Assembly (NCBI RefSeq): GCF_003345655.1
Contig: NZ_QQOH01000002.1
Location: forward strand, 1-64,000
Source: Motiliproteus coralliicola
GTDB lineage: Bacteria > Pseudomonadota > Gammaproteobacteria > Pseudomonadales > Balneatricaceae
Direction: 5' to 3'
Length of the DNA stretch: 64,000 nt
In this document: piece by piece, positions 22,043 to 32,341 of the stretch
How positions within the stretch are numbered: the first letter of the stretch is position 1
How the letters are laid out: each line of letters begins with the position of its first letter
Position numbers and translations under genes: made by a program
The notes under the pieces: generated by a model
What the model was told of the DNA's origin: nothing
Databases searched by the model: none
Seen by the model: the letters and a program-made list of their open reading frames with translations, nothing else

Positions 22043-25000
22043 ATGCAAAGGAACTGCGTCTTAGCCACTGCTCTGCTGCTACTAAGTGGACTCTATACCT
22101 CAATCGTTATCGCCTCTGAGTCGTTTAGGCTCACTGAGCCACAATCCATTTCGGCGGATGATCTCTACTATGACGGCTCGGACCTGACCATCGACGGGGT
22201 GGAAGTTTCTATTGCCGGTGCTCATAGTTTTAACAGCTTGCAGTTGGTTAACGGTGCCACGCTTACCCATGAAGTTGAAGTGGCTGATAAGCCGGTGTTA
22301 ACCATTGAGAACGATCTGATTATTGATGGTTCCTCTCGTATTTGGGTTACCGGGAAAGGGAAGATGGCAGTACCCACAGCAAGTTTTGGAGTTGGAGGTA
22401 GTTATGGTGGTACGGGTGGGGGGTATGATGGTGGTCTTCAAAACCCAACCTATGGGCACTACAAACAGCCTTTTGAATATGGCTCTGGCGCGATATTTAA
22501 TAGAGAAATCATTCGAGGTGGTGGTGTTATTAAACTGGATGTTAAGGGGCGCCTACAGCTAGATGGAAGTGTGGAAGCTGATGGTATTGTGGGTGGTAGC
22601 TTTGGTGCTGGGAGCGGTGGTTCTGTTTGGATCAAGGTAGGCGTATTAACAGGTTCTGGGCGTATTACGGCACAGGGAGGGAGTGTGCCTTACTGGGGAG
22701 AAGGTGGTGGTGGAGGTGGTGGCAGGATCGCTATCTACTACGATTCAGTCGATGAATTTGATCCTAACACGCAGGTAGATGTCCGAGGCGGTAGTTATGG
22801 TATTTATGGACAGGCTGGTCAGCATGGTGCTTCAGGAACTTTTTATTTCAAAGACAATGTGAAGTTGTTGGGTGAACTTTTCTTCATGGGTCTTGGGGCT
22901 GATAGCTCAAACGCGATTGCTATTCTTGATGAGGTGGCAGTTAATGAGACTATCCATATTAATAATGCAAATCTACATCTTAATACGGCAACCGCGATTA
23001 ATAGTCGAGTAGAGATAGATGGTGGAAGCTTTACAGTAGAAAAAGCGGCTGAAGTAAATAGCGCTTTGAATGTTAGAAATGGTGGTCAAGTTTCTTTTTC
23101 TGAAGATGTAATTCTAAATGTTCCTGTAAAAGGTGATGGTAGCGCTTTCGTAGAGTTTCTTGGGAGTCTGTCGACTCCTGATAACAAATTAGTTATAGAG
23201 GGTGGAACCTATAGTTTAAGCGGCAGCCAAACATTCAGCGAAGTTCTAGTTAAGGCCGATGGCATCTTAACCACACAAATCTATGAAACAGATGTGCATA
23301 CGAAACCCTTAATAGTTAATGCTGATTTTCTAACCATAGAAAATGGTGGTCAGATCACCGTGTCAGGGTTAGGTAAATTTCCTGATCCATTAGTAGGAGG
23401 GGCTGCTGGGGGTAGTTATGGTGGATTAGGCGGCTCTTTTGGAGGCAGTCAGTCAATTCCAGCATACGGTAACTATAAAAAGCCATTTGATTTTGGTACT
23501 GGCGGTTGGGTCGGTACAGACGGTATCAGTCGAGATCCTAGTCGAGGAGGGGGAGTAATCAAATTGAAGGTTACAGACTCCCTACAGCTTGATGGAAGCA
23601 TTGCTGCTGATGGAAGTAGTAGTAGTTTTCATGGGGGAGGGAGTGGAGGGTCCGTCTGGATTGAAGCAAAAACTTTGGCAGGTGGCGGTAGCATATCTGC
23701 GAAGGGAGCAAGTGCTACCTATAGATACGGTGGTGGCGGTGGAGGTGGAAGGGTCGCTATCTACTATGACTTCGCGGAGGGTTTTGATCCTGACACGCAA
23801 GTAGACGTACGTGGGGGGAGTGGCCAACCAGGAGGTCAGTTCGGGGCATCTGGTACATTTTACTATAAAGATAATTCTAAGATCGCTGGGGAAATATATT
23901 TCAAAGGTCTTGGCTCGGGGGAGGAGCATGCCAATGCTGTTCTTTATGAGACGGCATTTGATGAACAGATATATATCACTGATGCTAATGTACTTCTTGA
24001 GGAAGCAATTACGATAGATGGGTTCATTACCGTTGATGGCGGTAGCCTGGTCTTGGCTAAAGCTAAATATCTGAACAGCTCCTTTGATGTTAAAAATAGT
24101 GGTCAAGTATACTTTCAAGCTAATAATCTCAATATAGATATACCTATAGTCGCCAGTAATACTGCAAAACTCCATTTTGCAGATGGAGCCAAGCTTAATA
24201 ACTCAATGGAGCTTGATGGGAGTGTAACCCTGGAGTTTGAAGGCAATGTAATAGTGCCTAATGATCAACTGGTAATTTCTGGGGGGGTTTATAGTCTTCG
24301 AGGTATTCATAACTTCACAAATATAGTGATAAAAAGCGATGGCCAATTAACGACACCTGTTTACAGTCTAGGCGCCTATGATTCACCGTTGCAGTTAAAC
24401 ACCTCGAGTATGGTTGTAGAAGAAGGGGGGAGGATTAATTTAACTGGACGAGGGATGAGAGAAGATTTAAATGCGGGGGCGTTATCTGGTGGAAGCTATG
24501 GAGGTTCTGGTGGAATTTTTTATATAGGAGAAGGAGCTCCGCCCAACGACACTTATGGCGAGGCAAAACAGCCGTTTCGCTTTGGTACAGGAGGTCGTTA
24601 CCACAGTGAGACTGAGATGGGAGGAAGTCGTGGAGGCGGCGCAATCAAATTGAGCGTTTCAGGTGAGTTGCGTTTGGATGGGGTTATTGAAGCAAATGGC
24701 ATAGGCTCCAATCAAAGCGGTGGAGGTAGTGGCGGTAGCGTATGGGTTAATACAGGAGGGCTTTCTGGCACTGGTTTTATTTCGGCGCGTGGAGCTAATG
24801 GCTTTAATTATGCTGGCGGCGGAGGGGGCGGGCGAGTAGCAGTTTACTATGACATGAATGAGGGCTTTGATCTGCAAGGCCGCATTGATGTTAGCGGAGG
24901 TAGTTCTAGCTATGGAAACTCAACTAGTACATCTGGAACTAGTTATACTGAGCCGAAGGTATCGGCTCCGCGTGTTAATAACCTAGCCATTGAGCAAGGC

Positions 25001-28000
25001 CAGATTGATCACTTGTTTGCCGAGTTTAATGTTTCCCTCGATCCCACTCGGCTTTATCCCGAGAGTATCGTCCTATCCGGGGCCCTGTCCGGACAGGTGC
25101 CGATCAGCGTGGAGCTAGTGGATGACTGGCGCCTGAAGATAAGCTTCCTGATGCTGGACGAGGATGTGTATGACCTGACCATCGGGCCGCATATCTATAG
25201 TACCAACGGTAAGGGCATGAATCAGAACGGTGTTCTGCCTGAGCTGGAGGCTGATGATGCGTTTCAGGGCCAATTCGTGGTGGATGTAACCGACCCTGCC
25301 CCGCCTTCGCTAAACTTCCCGGTGTCGCCAGCTGAGACCGACCTGAACCAACGTTCGGTGACGCTGACCGGTACGCGGGAAGCCAATACAGCGATTGAGA
25401 TCAACGGCACGGTGGAAGTGCCATTGGGTAGCGAAGACTGGAGTGTCACGCTCTCTCTGGAGGAGGGGCTTAATAGCTTATCTATCTTTGCTATTGATGC
25501 TGTCGGCAACCGTTCTCTGGAGCAGTCGTTGCTACTGGCGGTGGATTCGGAGCAACCGGAGATCAATGCCGCAAGCCCTATCGGTCTCAGTAATCAGGTG
25601 CCGACCCAGTTTGCCTTTACCGTGCAGGATGATGAGCATGGTGTTGGCAGCAGTGGTATTGATTTGTACAACTCGTCGGTAACTGTCAGCCGGGATGGTA
25701 TCGAGCTTTCCGGTAGCCTCAGCCTGGTAGGGGATCAGTTGATCTTCACTCCAGCAACGATACTGCTTCAAGGCAGCTACACCCTGGTGGTTAGTGTGGC
25801 GGATAAGGCCGGCAATCGGTCATTACTACGCACCTATCACTTCACTCTCGATTACACCAAGCCCAGTACACCATTGTTGGATGTGTACCCGCCGATCACC
25901 GCGAACAATGTCCATACCTTCAGTGGTACCAAGGAGGCCGACAGTGGCCTGTGGCTGGATGACAAGCTAGTGGTACCGATCTCCGGTGAGACTAGCTGGA
26001 GTCATGAGGTGACGTTGGTCGAGGGTGATAACCACTTTACCCTGCAGGCCCGCGATGCGGCGGGTAACGTTAATGAGTCGGATGTGGCGGTGGCGATCCG
26101 CTACGACAACACCGCGCCGGGGCCGGTGACGCTAAATGTTGACCCCAACGGTGACGGGACCACGCTGGTGCTGGATTGGCAGACCTATGACGAGTTGGCC
26201 AACGGCAATGATATTGCCGAGTACCGTGTCTATGCCCAGAGCACGACCTTCGCCGACGTGAGTGCGCTAAACCCTGTCATGGTAGTGCCTGGAGGACAGC
26301 AGCAAGTGACCCTGCAAGGGTTGAACCGGAATATGGCGCAGCACCTGGCGGTAGTGGCGGTGGATAGCCAGGGGCTGCTGCAGTCCGAGGTTTCACCGGT
26401 GGTTAAAACCCCGCTGGATCAGGTGGCCCCCGATGTCGTACAGCAGCTGCGGGTGCAGGCAGCCGCCACCGCTCTGACCCTCGATTGGCAGGCACCGGTC
26501 AGTCAGGTGGATGACCTGGCCGGTTACCGGATCGCCGTGGATGACGGTAACCAGGCCACGCAGATCGAGATGTTGGTCGACAGTCTCGTCGACCCGCTGG
26601 ACCCGGTGACCCAGGTGCTCGATAGTCTTAGTGCCGCCAGCGGCTATACCCTCAGTGTTAGCGCCTTTGACCATGACGATAATGTCTCGGCGCCGGTAAC
26701 GGTGGCGGCGGCAACTCTGCTGGCCAACCCGACCAACCTCGATATGGTTGGACACAGTAACCAGTTGGCGTTGCAGTGGGATGCCGTTACGCCCTGGCCG
26801 CTGCTCAAGGCCTACGCGGTGTATGTCGAGACCGAGTCGTTCAATAGCATCGAGGGGCTGAGCCCAAGGCTAGTGGTTGATAAGGGCGCCAGTAGCACCA
26901 TGACCCTGAGCCAGGCCGTGGCCGGGCTGGAGAACGATACCACCTACCATGTGGCGGTGACGGCCGTGAACATCTCCGATGGTGAGTCGGTGGTGATTGC
27001 TTCCCAAGCGGCTACCCCGACAGCCGATACCGAAGGGCCACAGGTTGAGACCTTGAGTTACCAAGATGCCACCCGGACCCTGGATCTGAGCAGCGCGCCC
27101 ATCCTGACTCTGAGCGGTCAGGTGCAGGTTGCCGCCAGCGACCGCTCGGCCATCAGCCGGGTGGCGTTCTATCTGGATGGCGTGCTGCTGGGGACCGATT
27201 TCGCCGCCGAGCATGGCGTCTACAGTCAAGCGTTGGATCTGGTCACTCTCAGCGACGGCGCCCACAGCCTCAAGGTAGAACTGTTCGATACCTGGGATAA
27301 CCGCAGCGAACAGACCACGGTCATCACGGTGGCGATCGCCGCCCCTTCGGCGCCCATTCTCAGTGCTCCGGGTAATAATCTGCTGACCAACCAGCCCAGC
27401 CTGCGGATCGAAGGAACCGCCACCCCGGGCACCCAGGTGCAGCTGTACCGCAACAATCTGACATTGGATGACCCGCTGGTGGTCAACAGCCAGGGCGAGT
27501 TCAGCTTGACCACCACCTTGCAGGAGGGCGAGAACCGCTACCATGCCCGGGCCGAGTACGCCGGCCGCGGTGGCTTCGGGGACAGCAGTGATGAGGTGTT
27601 GGTGACCCTCAATACCAAGATCCCTGATGCGCCTGGTGCTCTACAGGCCAGTTCCGGGAAGCTGGGGCAGGTATTCCTGAGCTGGCCGCCGGTCACCAGT
27701 ACCGATCCGGATAACCAAACCCAGGGCTATCAGCTGTACCGGTCGACCCAGGCGTTCAGCACCACCGATGAGGCCGGAGTGGAGCCGGTCAACAGTGGCT
27801 TGCTCGACAGTACCGAGTTTGTGGACCTGCCGATCCCCGACGGGACCTATTACTACCGGGTGGTGGCGTTGAATCAGCTTGACACGCCCAGTGTGCCCTC
27901 GACGCAGGCGATCGGTCGGGCCGACAGCGCCGGTCCCCGGGCCGAGATCAGCTACACCCCTCTGGGTCACTACGACCCGGTCACCGAGCGCTACGGTGTG

Positions 28001-31000
28001 GGCGGTGTGGAGGTAAGCGTTACCTTTAACGAGCCGCTACGCAACGACCCCTACCTGGCGGTAGTACCGGCCGGTGGGGTGCCGATCACCGTCGATCTGA
28101 CCAAGGACTACAGCGACGATCGCCGTTACACCGGCAGCTTCAATATCGACGCACAGACCCTGTCGGGTACCGCCTACGCGGTCCTGTCGGCCTTTGATGA
28201 CGCTAACAACCGTGGCACCGAGGTGGATCAAGGGGAGAGCCTGCTGATCGATACTCAGGGACCGGCGGTGACCGAACTGGATCTGAACCCGGTGACACCG
28301 CTGAAGGTGGATGCGGCCAACGGCCTCTGGGTTGAAGTGTTGGTCACCTTGGCGGACGAGGTGAAGGAGGGACATAGCCCGACCCTGATCCCGCTGATCG
28401 ATGACCAGGTGCTGGCGACCTACAGCGCCGGCATCAGCCTCAGCCGTGATGGCCAGTCCAGTCCCGGTACCCCGCTGTGGGTGGGCGGCTTCCAGCTGCC
28501 CTCAACGGCGGGGCAGGATGCACAGGGCAGCCCGATTGCGGCCCGACTCAGCTTCCAGTTTGCCGCCGAGGATGACTTGGGCAACCAGACCGATCGGATC
28601 AACGCCCCCAACCAGTTCCAGCTCTATCAGGGCGAGCTGCCGGCGCTGCCCAGTCCTCAGGGTCTGAGTGCCATCGCGCAACCGGGCGGCAGCGTGGCGC
28701 TGAGTTGGAAGGCGGTAGATCAGGCCGCCGGTTATGTGCTGTACCGGCGAGCGCCGGGTACTACCGAGCTGTCCGAACTGCAGTCGTTGACCGACACCGC
28801 CTTCACCGACACAACCGGTAGCGACGGGGATTACGCCTACGCGGTGGCCAGCCTGCGTAGCGAGAACGATCAGCAGACCCTCAGCGCTCCAAGCCCACTG
28901 GTGCTGGTCTCGGCCGATCGGATCGCCCCGGCGGCGCCCACCGGTACGATCCTGGCACCTAACGGTGCCGGTATCCTGGTGACCTGGGACCCACCGACTC
29001 TGGATGCCGATGGACAGCCCCAGGATCTCGAGGGCTTGACCTACAACCTCTACCGACTCCCGCTGGCCGAAGGTGAGTCAGCCGATGCCCAGACCCTGGC
29101 CCAGTCCAGCCCGATCCAGACCGGTATCCCGAAGCCGATCGCCCTGGACAGCACCCCGAGTGAAGTCGAGCACAGCTATGTGCTGACCGCGGTGGATGCG
29201 GCGGGTAATGAATCGGCGCCGGGAGAGACGCGCTACTTCAACTTTGGCCTGCTGCCGGTGGCGGACCTGAGGATCAGCCTGGATGCCGATGGCCAGCCGC
29301 AACTGCGCTGGTCCCACAGTGGCACGGCGATCGAAGGCTACGACGTCTACTACGGCGAAGATGACCAACTGACCAAGCTTAATGACAGCCTAATCCCCCA
29401 TCAGGGTAGTCCCACCTATTTTACCGACACGCAGTACAACGGCGGCCAACCCAGCGACGGGGCGGCCATTCAGCGTCGATACACCGTGGTAGCGGTGGAC
29501 CCGCAGGGCGCCGAGAGTCTGGGGCACAGCCTGGTGCTGCCGGCGCTCAGCGTCCATCTGGAAGCCGATGACAGCGGGGAACCGCTGCTCTATCGCGGGG
29601 TGATGAACCGACTGCAGTTCCGGGTCGACAATCAGGGCGATCAGGCCGCCAACGGGCTGACCTTGACCGTCAGTGTTGATGACAACGGCACCTTGCGTCA
29701 GCACCACTCCGAGCGCTTCAGTGTCGAGGCGGGTGGCGTCACCTTGGTGCCGGTGGTGATCGGTGGTTACGAGCAGCTCGATATCAGCAGCCAGCTACAG
29801 TTGAGTATCAGCCAACAGCCGCAGGCCGGTGAGAACGTCAGTATTGGCCAGCACAAAGAAGTAATAGTGGGTGACAAGGCGCTGTTCGCCACCCTTAATC
29901 TGGAGACCTTCACCCGTGGCAGTACCGGGCAGGCCAGCTTCACGCTGGAGAACAGCAGCGACGTGGAGACCGAGATCATCCTTGCCCGCAACGACGGTAA
30001 CAGTGCCTCTAACGAGGTACGGTTGATCCTGGAGGATCTGGACGGCAACGTGCTTAGCACCCAGCCGGTGCGCCAGTTCAGCGGCGGTGTCATCAACGTC
30101 AGCAATGGCGCCATGGTGGCCCGCTTGGCACCGGGCGAGCGCTTTACCAGCGCCCTGTTCGAGGTGCCGGTCCCGGCGGCCTCGCCCGATCAGGTCAACC
30201 TGCGCCTGGAGATCGACCAGTTCCACTATCAGGTCGGTCGTAGCACCCATGTGGCGATCGAGGGCACCGGCAACCGCCGTCAGCTCTCGCTGGCCGATCT
30301 GCCCTACGAGGCCACGGTCGACAGCATTACCCCGGCCCAGCTGTACGGCGACGGAGAGGTGACTATCAGCGGCCAGGTTATCGACAGCGTCACCGATGCG
30401 CCGGTGGCCGGCGCCCCGGTCACCCTGGTGACCCAGGTACGCGGGTTCGAGCAGCAGGCCAATCTGTTCGCTGATGGTGAGGGGGCTTATCGCTACACCT
30501 TTGATCCCCAGGGGAATGCCGGTGACTATACCGTCTCGGCGATCCACCCCGACAGTATCACCCGTCCGGGGCAGGGCAGCTTCCAGGTCCAGAACGCCGG
30601 CGTGAGTCCGGCCAATATCGAAATTCAGGTGCCGCGCAACTACACCCAGTCGGTCTCGGTGCGGGTGAACACGGGCTATGCCTCGGCCTTGAACAATATC
30701 CGTCTCAAGCAATTGGTAGCCCCCGGTGATGATGCCCTAAGCCCCAGTCTGCCCACCGGCATCAGCCTCGATCCGGGTACACCGCTTAACCTGGCTGCCA
30801 AGCGCAGCGGCTATCTCAAACTGCAGTTCAGCGGTAACAACAACGCTGCCGATACCGGTACGCTGTACTTTGCGGTGGTGGCCGATGACAGCACCGACGG
30901 TGCCGCTTCCGGCAGCGAATTGGAGCTGGGGCGGGTGGCACTGAGTTATCGCTTGGCCGAGGCAGTGCCGGCACTGCGGGCGAGCCCTAGCTACATCGAC

Positions 31001-32272
31001 AGCGGGGTGGGGCTGGGCAAGGCCGTGACCGAGACGGTCACCCTCACTAATACCGGCCTTGAGACCCTCAAGAACCCGATCCTGACCCTGCTTGATGATC
31101 AGGGCAACCCGGCCCCGAGCTGGGCCTACATCAGCGGCAACGCCACGCCGGGTGATCTGGCTGTCGGTGAAAGCCTGCCGGTGCAGTTGACCTTCAACCC
31201 GCCGGCCGAGACTAGCGAGGGTGATCTCGAGTTCCGTCTGATGGTGGACGGGGACAACCTGGATCCGTTCCCGGTGCAGGCCTTCCTGGCGGTGGTCTCG
31301 GCTGAAAGGGGCAAAATGTCTTTCCATATCAGCGATATCTACACCGCCACTCCGGGCGATGACGGCCTGCTGATCCCGGGACTGGCCGGAGCCAAGATCG
31401 AGCTGCAGCACGAGAAAGTGCTGAGTGAGAAGCACACCCGTTACAGCGACAGCTACGGTGATGTCCTCTTCCCCGACCTGGCGGCCGGTGACTACCGCTA
31501 TCGGATCAGTGCCTTCGATCACGACAGCGTCAGTGGCCGTATTCGGGTTAAGTCCGGCGTGACCGGCTTCGAAGAGGTGTTCCTGATGAATGCGCTGATC
31601 TCGGTGGAGTGGGAGGTCAAGGAGATCACCATCGAAGACAAATACGAGATCATCGTACAGGCCGAGTTCGAGACCAACGTGCCGGTGGCGTTGGTGGTGG
31701 CGGACCCGCTCAGCGTCAACCTGCCGGTGATGAAGGCTGGCGAGGTATTCTACGGCGAACTGACCCTGACTAACCACGGCCTGATCCCGGCCCAGAGCAT
31801 GAGCGCCAACCTGCCGACGGGTAACCAGTACGTCAGCATGGAGTATCTGGCCGAAGTCCCCGAGACCCTGGGTTCGGGAGAGGTGTTCGTGCTGCCCTAC
31901 CGGGTACAGGCGTTGAACGATTTCGACCCGGCACTCGATGGTGATGCCGGCGGCGGCGGTTGCGGTAGCTTCCAGCTCAATGGACAGGTTAAGTACAGCA
32001 GCGTCTGCAGCAATGGAGCGGTGGTCAACAGCAGTACTGGTACCACCTGGAGCAGCAGCTGGCAGAGCAGCAGCTGCGGTGGCAGCGGTGGCAGCAGCGG
32101 CGGTGGCGGCAGTGTCAGCTACAGCTATGGAGGTGGCGGTGGCGGCAGCATAGTGAGCCGCAATTACGGCACCTTCGAGAACGAAGATAAAGGGCTGTTC
32201 TGTGCTCCGCTGCCGGTCTGCACCACCGGTAACTGCCCCTGGGTGAGCGGCGGCACCAGCCCGGGCGGCTAA
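22043..32272 (+). CDS. giant secreted multidomain protein (glycine-rich repeats, Ig/Fn3-like domains), adhesin-like
   Basis: This 3409-aa protein begins with a Sec signal (MQRNCVLATALLLLSGLYTSIVIAS). Residues ~20-970 hold three related glycine-rich modules (about 20-415, 416-771 and 772-970). Each has GGSYGG-x-GG, then GGGVIKL-x-V plus LQLDG-x-I-x-A-x-G, then GGGSGGSVWI and GGGGGGRIAIYY segments, likely a beta-helix. From ~973 come bacterial Ig-like domains (for example SVTLTGTREANTAIEINGT). Repeated Fn3-like domains (LDWQAPVSQVDDLAGYRI, YQLYRSTQAF, YVLYRRAPGT) and further beta-sandwich domains follow to ~3290. The last ~110 residues are rich in Gly, Ser and Cys. The N-terminal third is visibly lower in GC than the rest. 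No sortase or autotransporter domain is seen. RHS1 starts 96 bp downstream. Confidence 0.85.
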   Translation: MQRNCVLATALLLLSGLYTSIVIASESFRLTEPQSISADDLYYDGSDLTIDGVEVSIAGAHSFNSLQLVNGATLTHEVEVADKPVLTIENDLIIDGSSRIWVTGKGKMAVPTASFGVGGSYGGTGGGYDGGLQNPTYGHYKQPFEYGSGAIFNREIIRGGGVIKLDVKGRLQLDGSVEADGIVGGSFGAGSGGSVWIKVGVLTGSGRITAQGGSVPYWGEGGGGGGGRIAIYYDSVDEFDPNTQVDVRGGSYGIYGQAGQHGASGTFYFKDNVKLLGELFFMGLGADSSNAIAILDEVAVNETIHINNANLHLNTATAINSRVEIDGGSFTVEKAAEVNSALNVRNGGQVSFSEDVILNVPVKGDGSAFVEFLGSLSTPDNKLVIEGGTYSLSGSQTFSEVLVKADGILTTQIYETDVHTKPLIVNADFLTIENGGQITVSGLGKFPDPLVGGAAGGSYGGLGGSFGGSQSIPAYGNYKKPFDFGTGGWVGTDGISRDPSRGGGVIKLKVTDSLQLDGSIAADGSSSSFHGGGSGGSVWIEAKTLAGGGSISAKGASATYRYGGGGGGGRVAIYYDFAEGFDPDTQVDVRGGSGQPGGQFGASGTFYYKDNSKIAGEIYFKGLGSGEEHANAVLYETAFDEQIYITDANVLLEEAITIDGFITVDGGSLVLAKAKYLNSSFDVKNSGQVYFQANNLNIDIPIVASNTAKLHFADGAKLNNSMELDGSVTLEFEGNVIVPNDQLVISGGVYSLRGIHNFTNIVIKSDGQLTTPVYSLGAYDSPLQLNTSSMVVEEGGRINLTGRGMREDLNAGALSGGSYGGSGGIFYIGEGAPPNDTYGEAKQPFRFGTGGRYHSETEMGGSRGGGAIKLSVSGELRLDGVIEANGIGSNQSGGGSGGSVWVNTGGLSGTGFISARGANGFNYAGGGGGGRVAVYYDMNEGFDLQGRIDVSGGSSSYGNSTSTSGTSYTEPKVSAPRVNNLAIEQGQIDHLFAEFNVSLDPTRLYPESIVLSGALSGQVPISVELVDDWRLKISFLMLDEDVYDLTIGPHIYSTNGKGMNQNGVLPELEADDAFQGQFVVDVTDPAPPSLNFPVSPAETDLNQRSVTLTGTREANTAIEINGTVEVPLGSEDWSVTLSLEEGLNSLSIFAIDAVGNRSLEQSLLLAVDSEQPEINAASPIGLSNQVPTQFAFTVQDDEHGVGSSGIDLYNSSVTVSRDGIELSGSLSLVGDQLIFTPATILLQGSYTLVVSVADKAGNRSLLRTYHFTLDYTKPSTPLLDVYPPITANNVHTFSGTKEADSGLWLDDKLVVPISGETSWSHEVTLVEGDNHFTLQARDAAGNVNESDVAVAIRYDNTAPGPVTLNVDPNGDGTTLVLDWQTYDELANGNDIAEYRVYAQSTTFADVSALNPVMVVPGGQQQVTLQGLNRNMAQHLAVVAVDSQGLLQSEVSPVVKTPLDQVAPDVVQQLRVQAAATALTLDWQAPVSQVDDLAGYRIAVDDGNQATQIEMLVDSLVDPLDPVTQVLDSLSAASGYTLSVSAFDHDDNVSAPVTVAAATLLANPTNLDMVGHSNQLALQWDAVTPWPLLKAYAVYVETESFNSIEGLSPRLVVDKGASSTMTLSQAVAGLENDTTYHVAVTAVNISDGESVVIASQAATPTADTEGPQVETLSYQDATRTLDLSSAPILTLSGQVQVAASDRSAISRVAFYLDGVLLGTDFAAEHGVYSQALDLVTLSDGAHSLKVELFDTWDNRSEQTTVITVAIAAPSAPILSAPGNNLLTNQPSLRIEGTATPGTQVQLYRNNLTLDDPLVVNSQGEFSLTTTLQEGENRYHARAEYAGRGGFGDSSDEVLVTLNTKIPDAPGALQASSGKLGQVFLSWPPVTSTDPDNQTQGYQLYRSTQAFSTTDEAGVEPVNSGLLDSTEFVDLPIPDGTYYYRVVALNQLDTPSVPSTQAIGRADSAGPRAEISYTPLGHYDPVTERYGVGGVEVSVTFNEPLRNDPYLAVVPAGGVPITVDLTKDYSDDRRYTGSFNIDAQTLSGTAYAVLSAFDDANNRGTEVDQGESLLIDTQGPAVTELDLNPVTPLKVDAANGLWVEVLVTLADEVKEGHSPTLIPLIDDQVLATYSAGISLSRDGQSSPGTPLWVGGFQLPSTAGQDAQGSPIAARLSFQFAAEDDLGNQTDRINAPNQFQLYQGELPALPSPQGLSAIAQPGGSVALSWKAVDQAAGYVLYRRAPGTTELSELQSLTDTAFTDTTGSDGDYAYAVASLRSENDQQTLSAPSPLVLVSADRIAPAAPTGTILAPNGAGILVTWDPPTLDADGQPQDLEGLTYNLYRLPLAEGESADAQTLAQSSPIQTGIPKPIALDSTPSEVEHSYVLTAVDAAGNESAPGETRYFNFGLLPVADLRISLDADGQPQLRWSHSGTAIEGYDVYYGEDDQLTKLNDSLIPHQGSPTYFTDTQYNGGQPSDGAAIQRRYTVVAVDPQGAESLGHSLVLPALSVHLEADDSGEPLLYRGVMNRLQFRVDNQGDQAANGLTLTVSVDDNGTLRQHHSERFSVEAGGVTLVPVVIGGYEQLDISSQLQLSISQQPQAGENVSIGQHKEVIVGDKALFATLNLETFTRGSTGQASFTLENSSDVETEIILARNDGNSASNEVRLILEDLDGNVLSTQPVRQFSGGVINVSNGAMVARLAPGERFTSALFEVPVPAASPDQVNLRLEIDQFHYQVGRSTHVAIEGTGNRRQLSLADLPYEATVDSITPAQLYGDGEVTISGQVIDSVTDAPVAGAPVTLVTQVRGFEQQANLFADGEGAYRYTFDPQGNAGDYTVSAIHPDSITRPGQGSFQVQNAGVSPANIEIQVPRNYTQSVSVRVNTGYASALNNIRLKQLVAPGDDALSPSLPTGISLDPGTPLNLAAKRSGYLKLQFSGNNNAADTGTLYFAVVADDSTDGAASGSELELGRVALSYRLAEAVPALRASPSYIDSGVGLGKAVTETVTLTNTGLETLKNPILTLLDDQGNPAPSWAYISGNATPGDLAVGESLPVQLTFNPPAETSEGDLEFRLMVDGDNLDPFPVQAFLAVVSAERGKMSFHISDIYTATPGDDGLLIPGLAGAKIELQHEKVLSEKHTRYSDSYGDVLFPDLAAGDYRYRISAFDHDSVSGRIRVKSGVTGFEEVFLMNALISVEWEVKEITIEDKYEIIVQAEFETNVPVALVVADPLSVNLPVMKAGEVFYGELTLTNHGLIPAQSMSANLPTGNQYVSMEYLAEVPETLGSGEVFVLPYRVQALNDFDPALDGDAGGGGCGSFQLNGQVKYSSVCSNGAVVNSSTGTTWSSSWQSSSCGGSGGSSGGGGSVSYSYGGGGGGSIVSRNYGTFENEDKGLFCAPLPVCTTGNCPWVSGGTSPGG

Positions 32273-32275
32273 GCC

Positions 32276-32341
32276 CGGGTGAACCCGAATCGATAGGAAC
32301 AACGGGGGCATAGCCCCGCTAAGGCACGCCCCGGTGCGGGG
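32276..32341 (+). promoter_or_regulatory. three consecutive small hairpins between the giant gene and RHS1
   Basis: Hairpins at 32276-32287 (CGGG/CCCG), 32303-32318 (CGGGG/CCCCG) and 32329-32341 (CCCCG/CGGGG) fill most of the 96-bp spacer. None has a T tail, so they are not simple terminators. They may tune read-through, mRNA stability or RHS1 translation. The duplicated DNA shared with RHS2 starts inside the third hairpin (32336). Confidence 0.5.
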
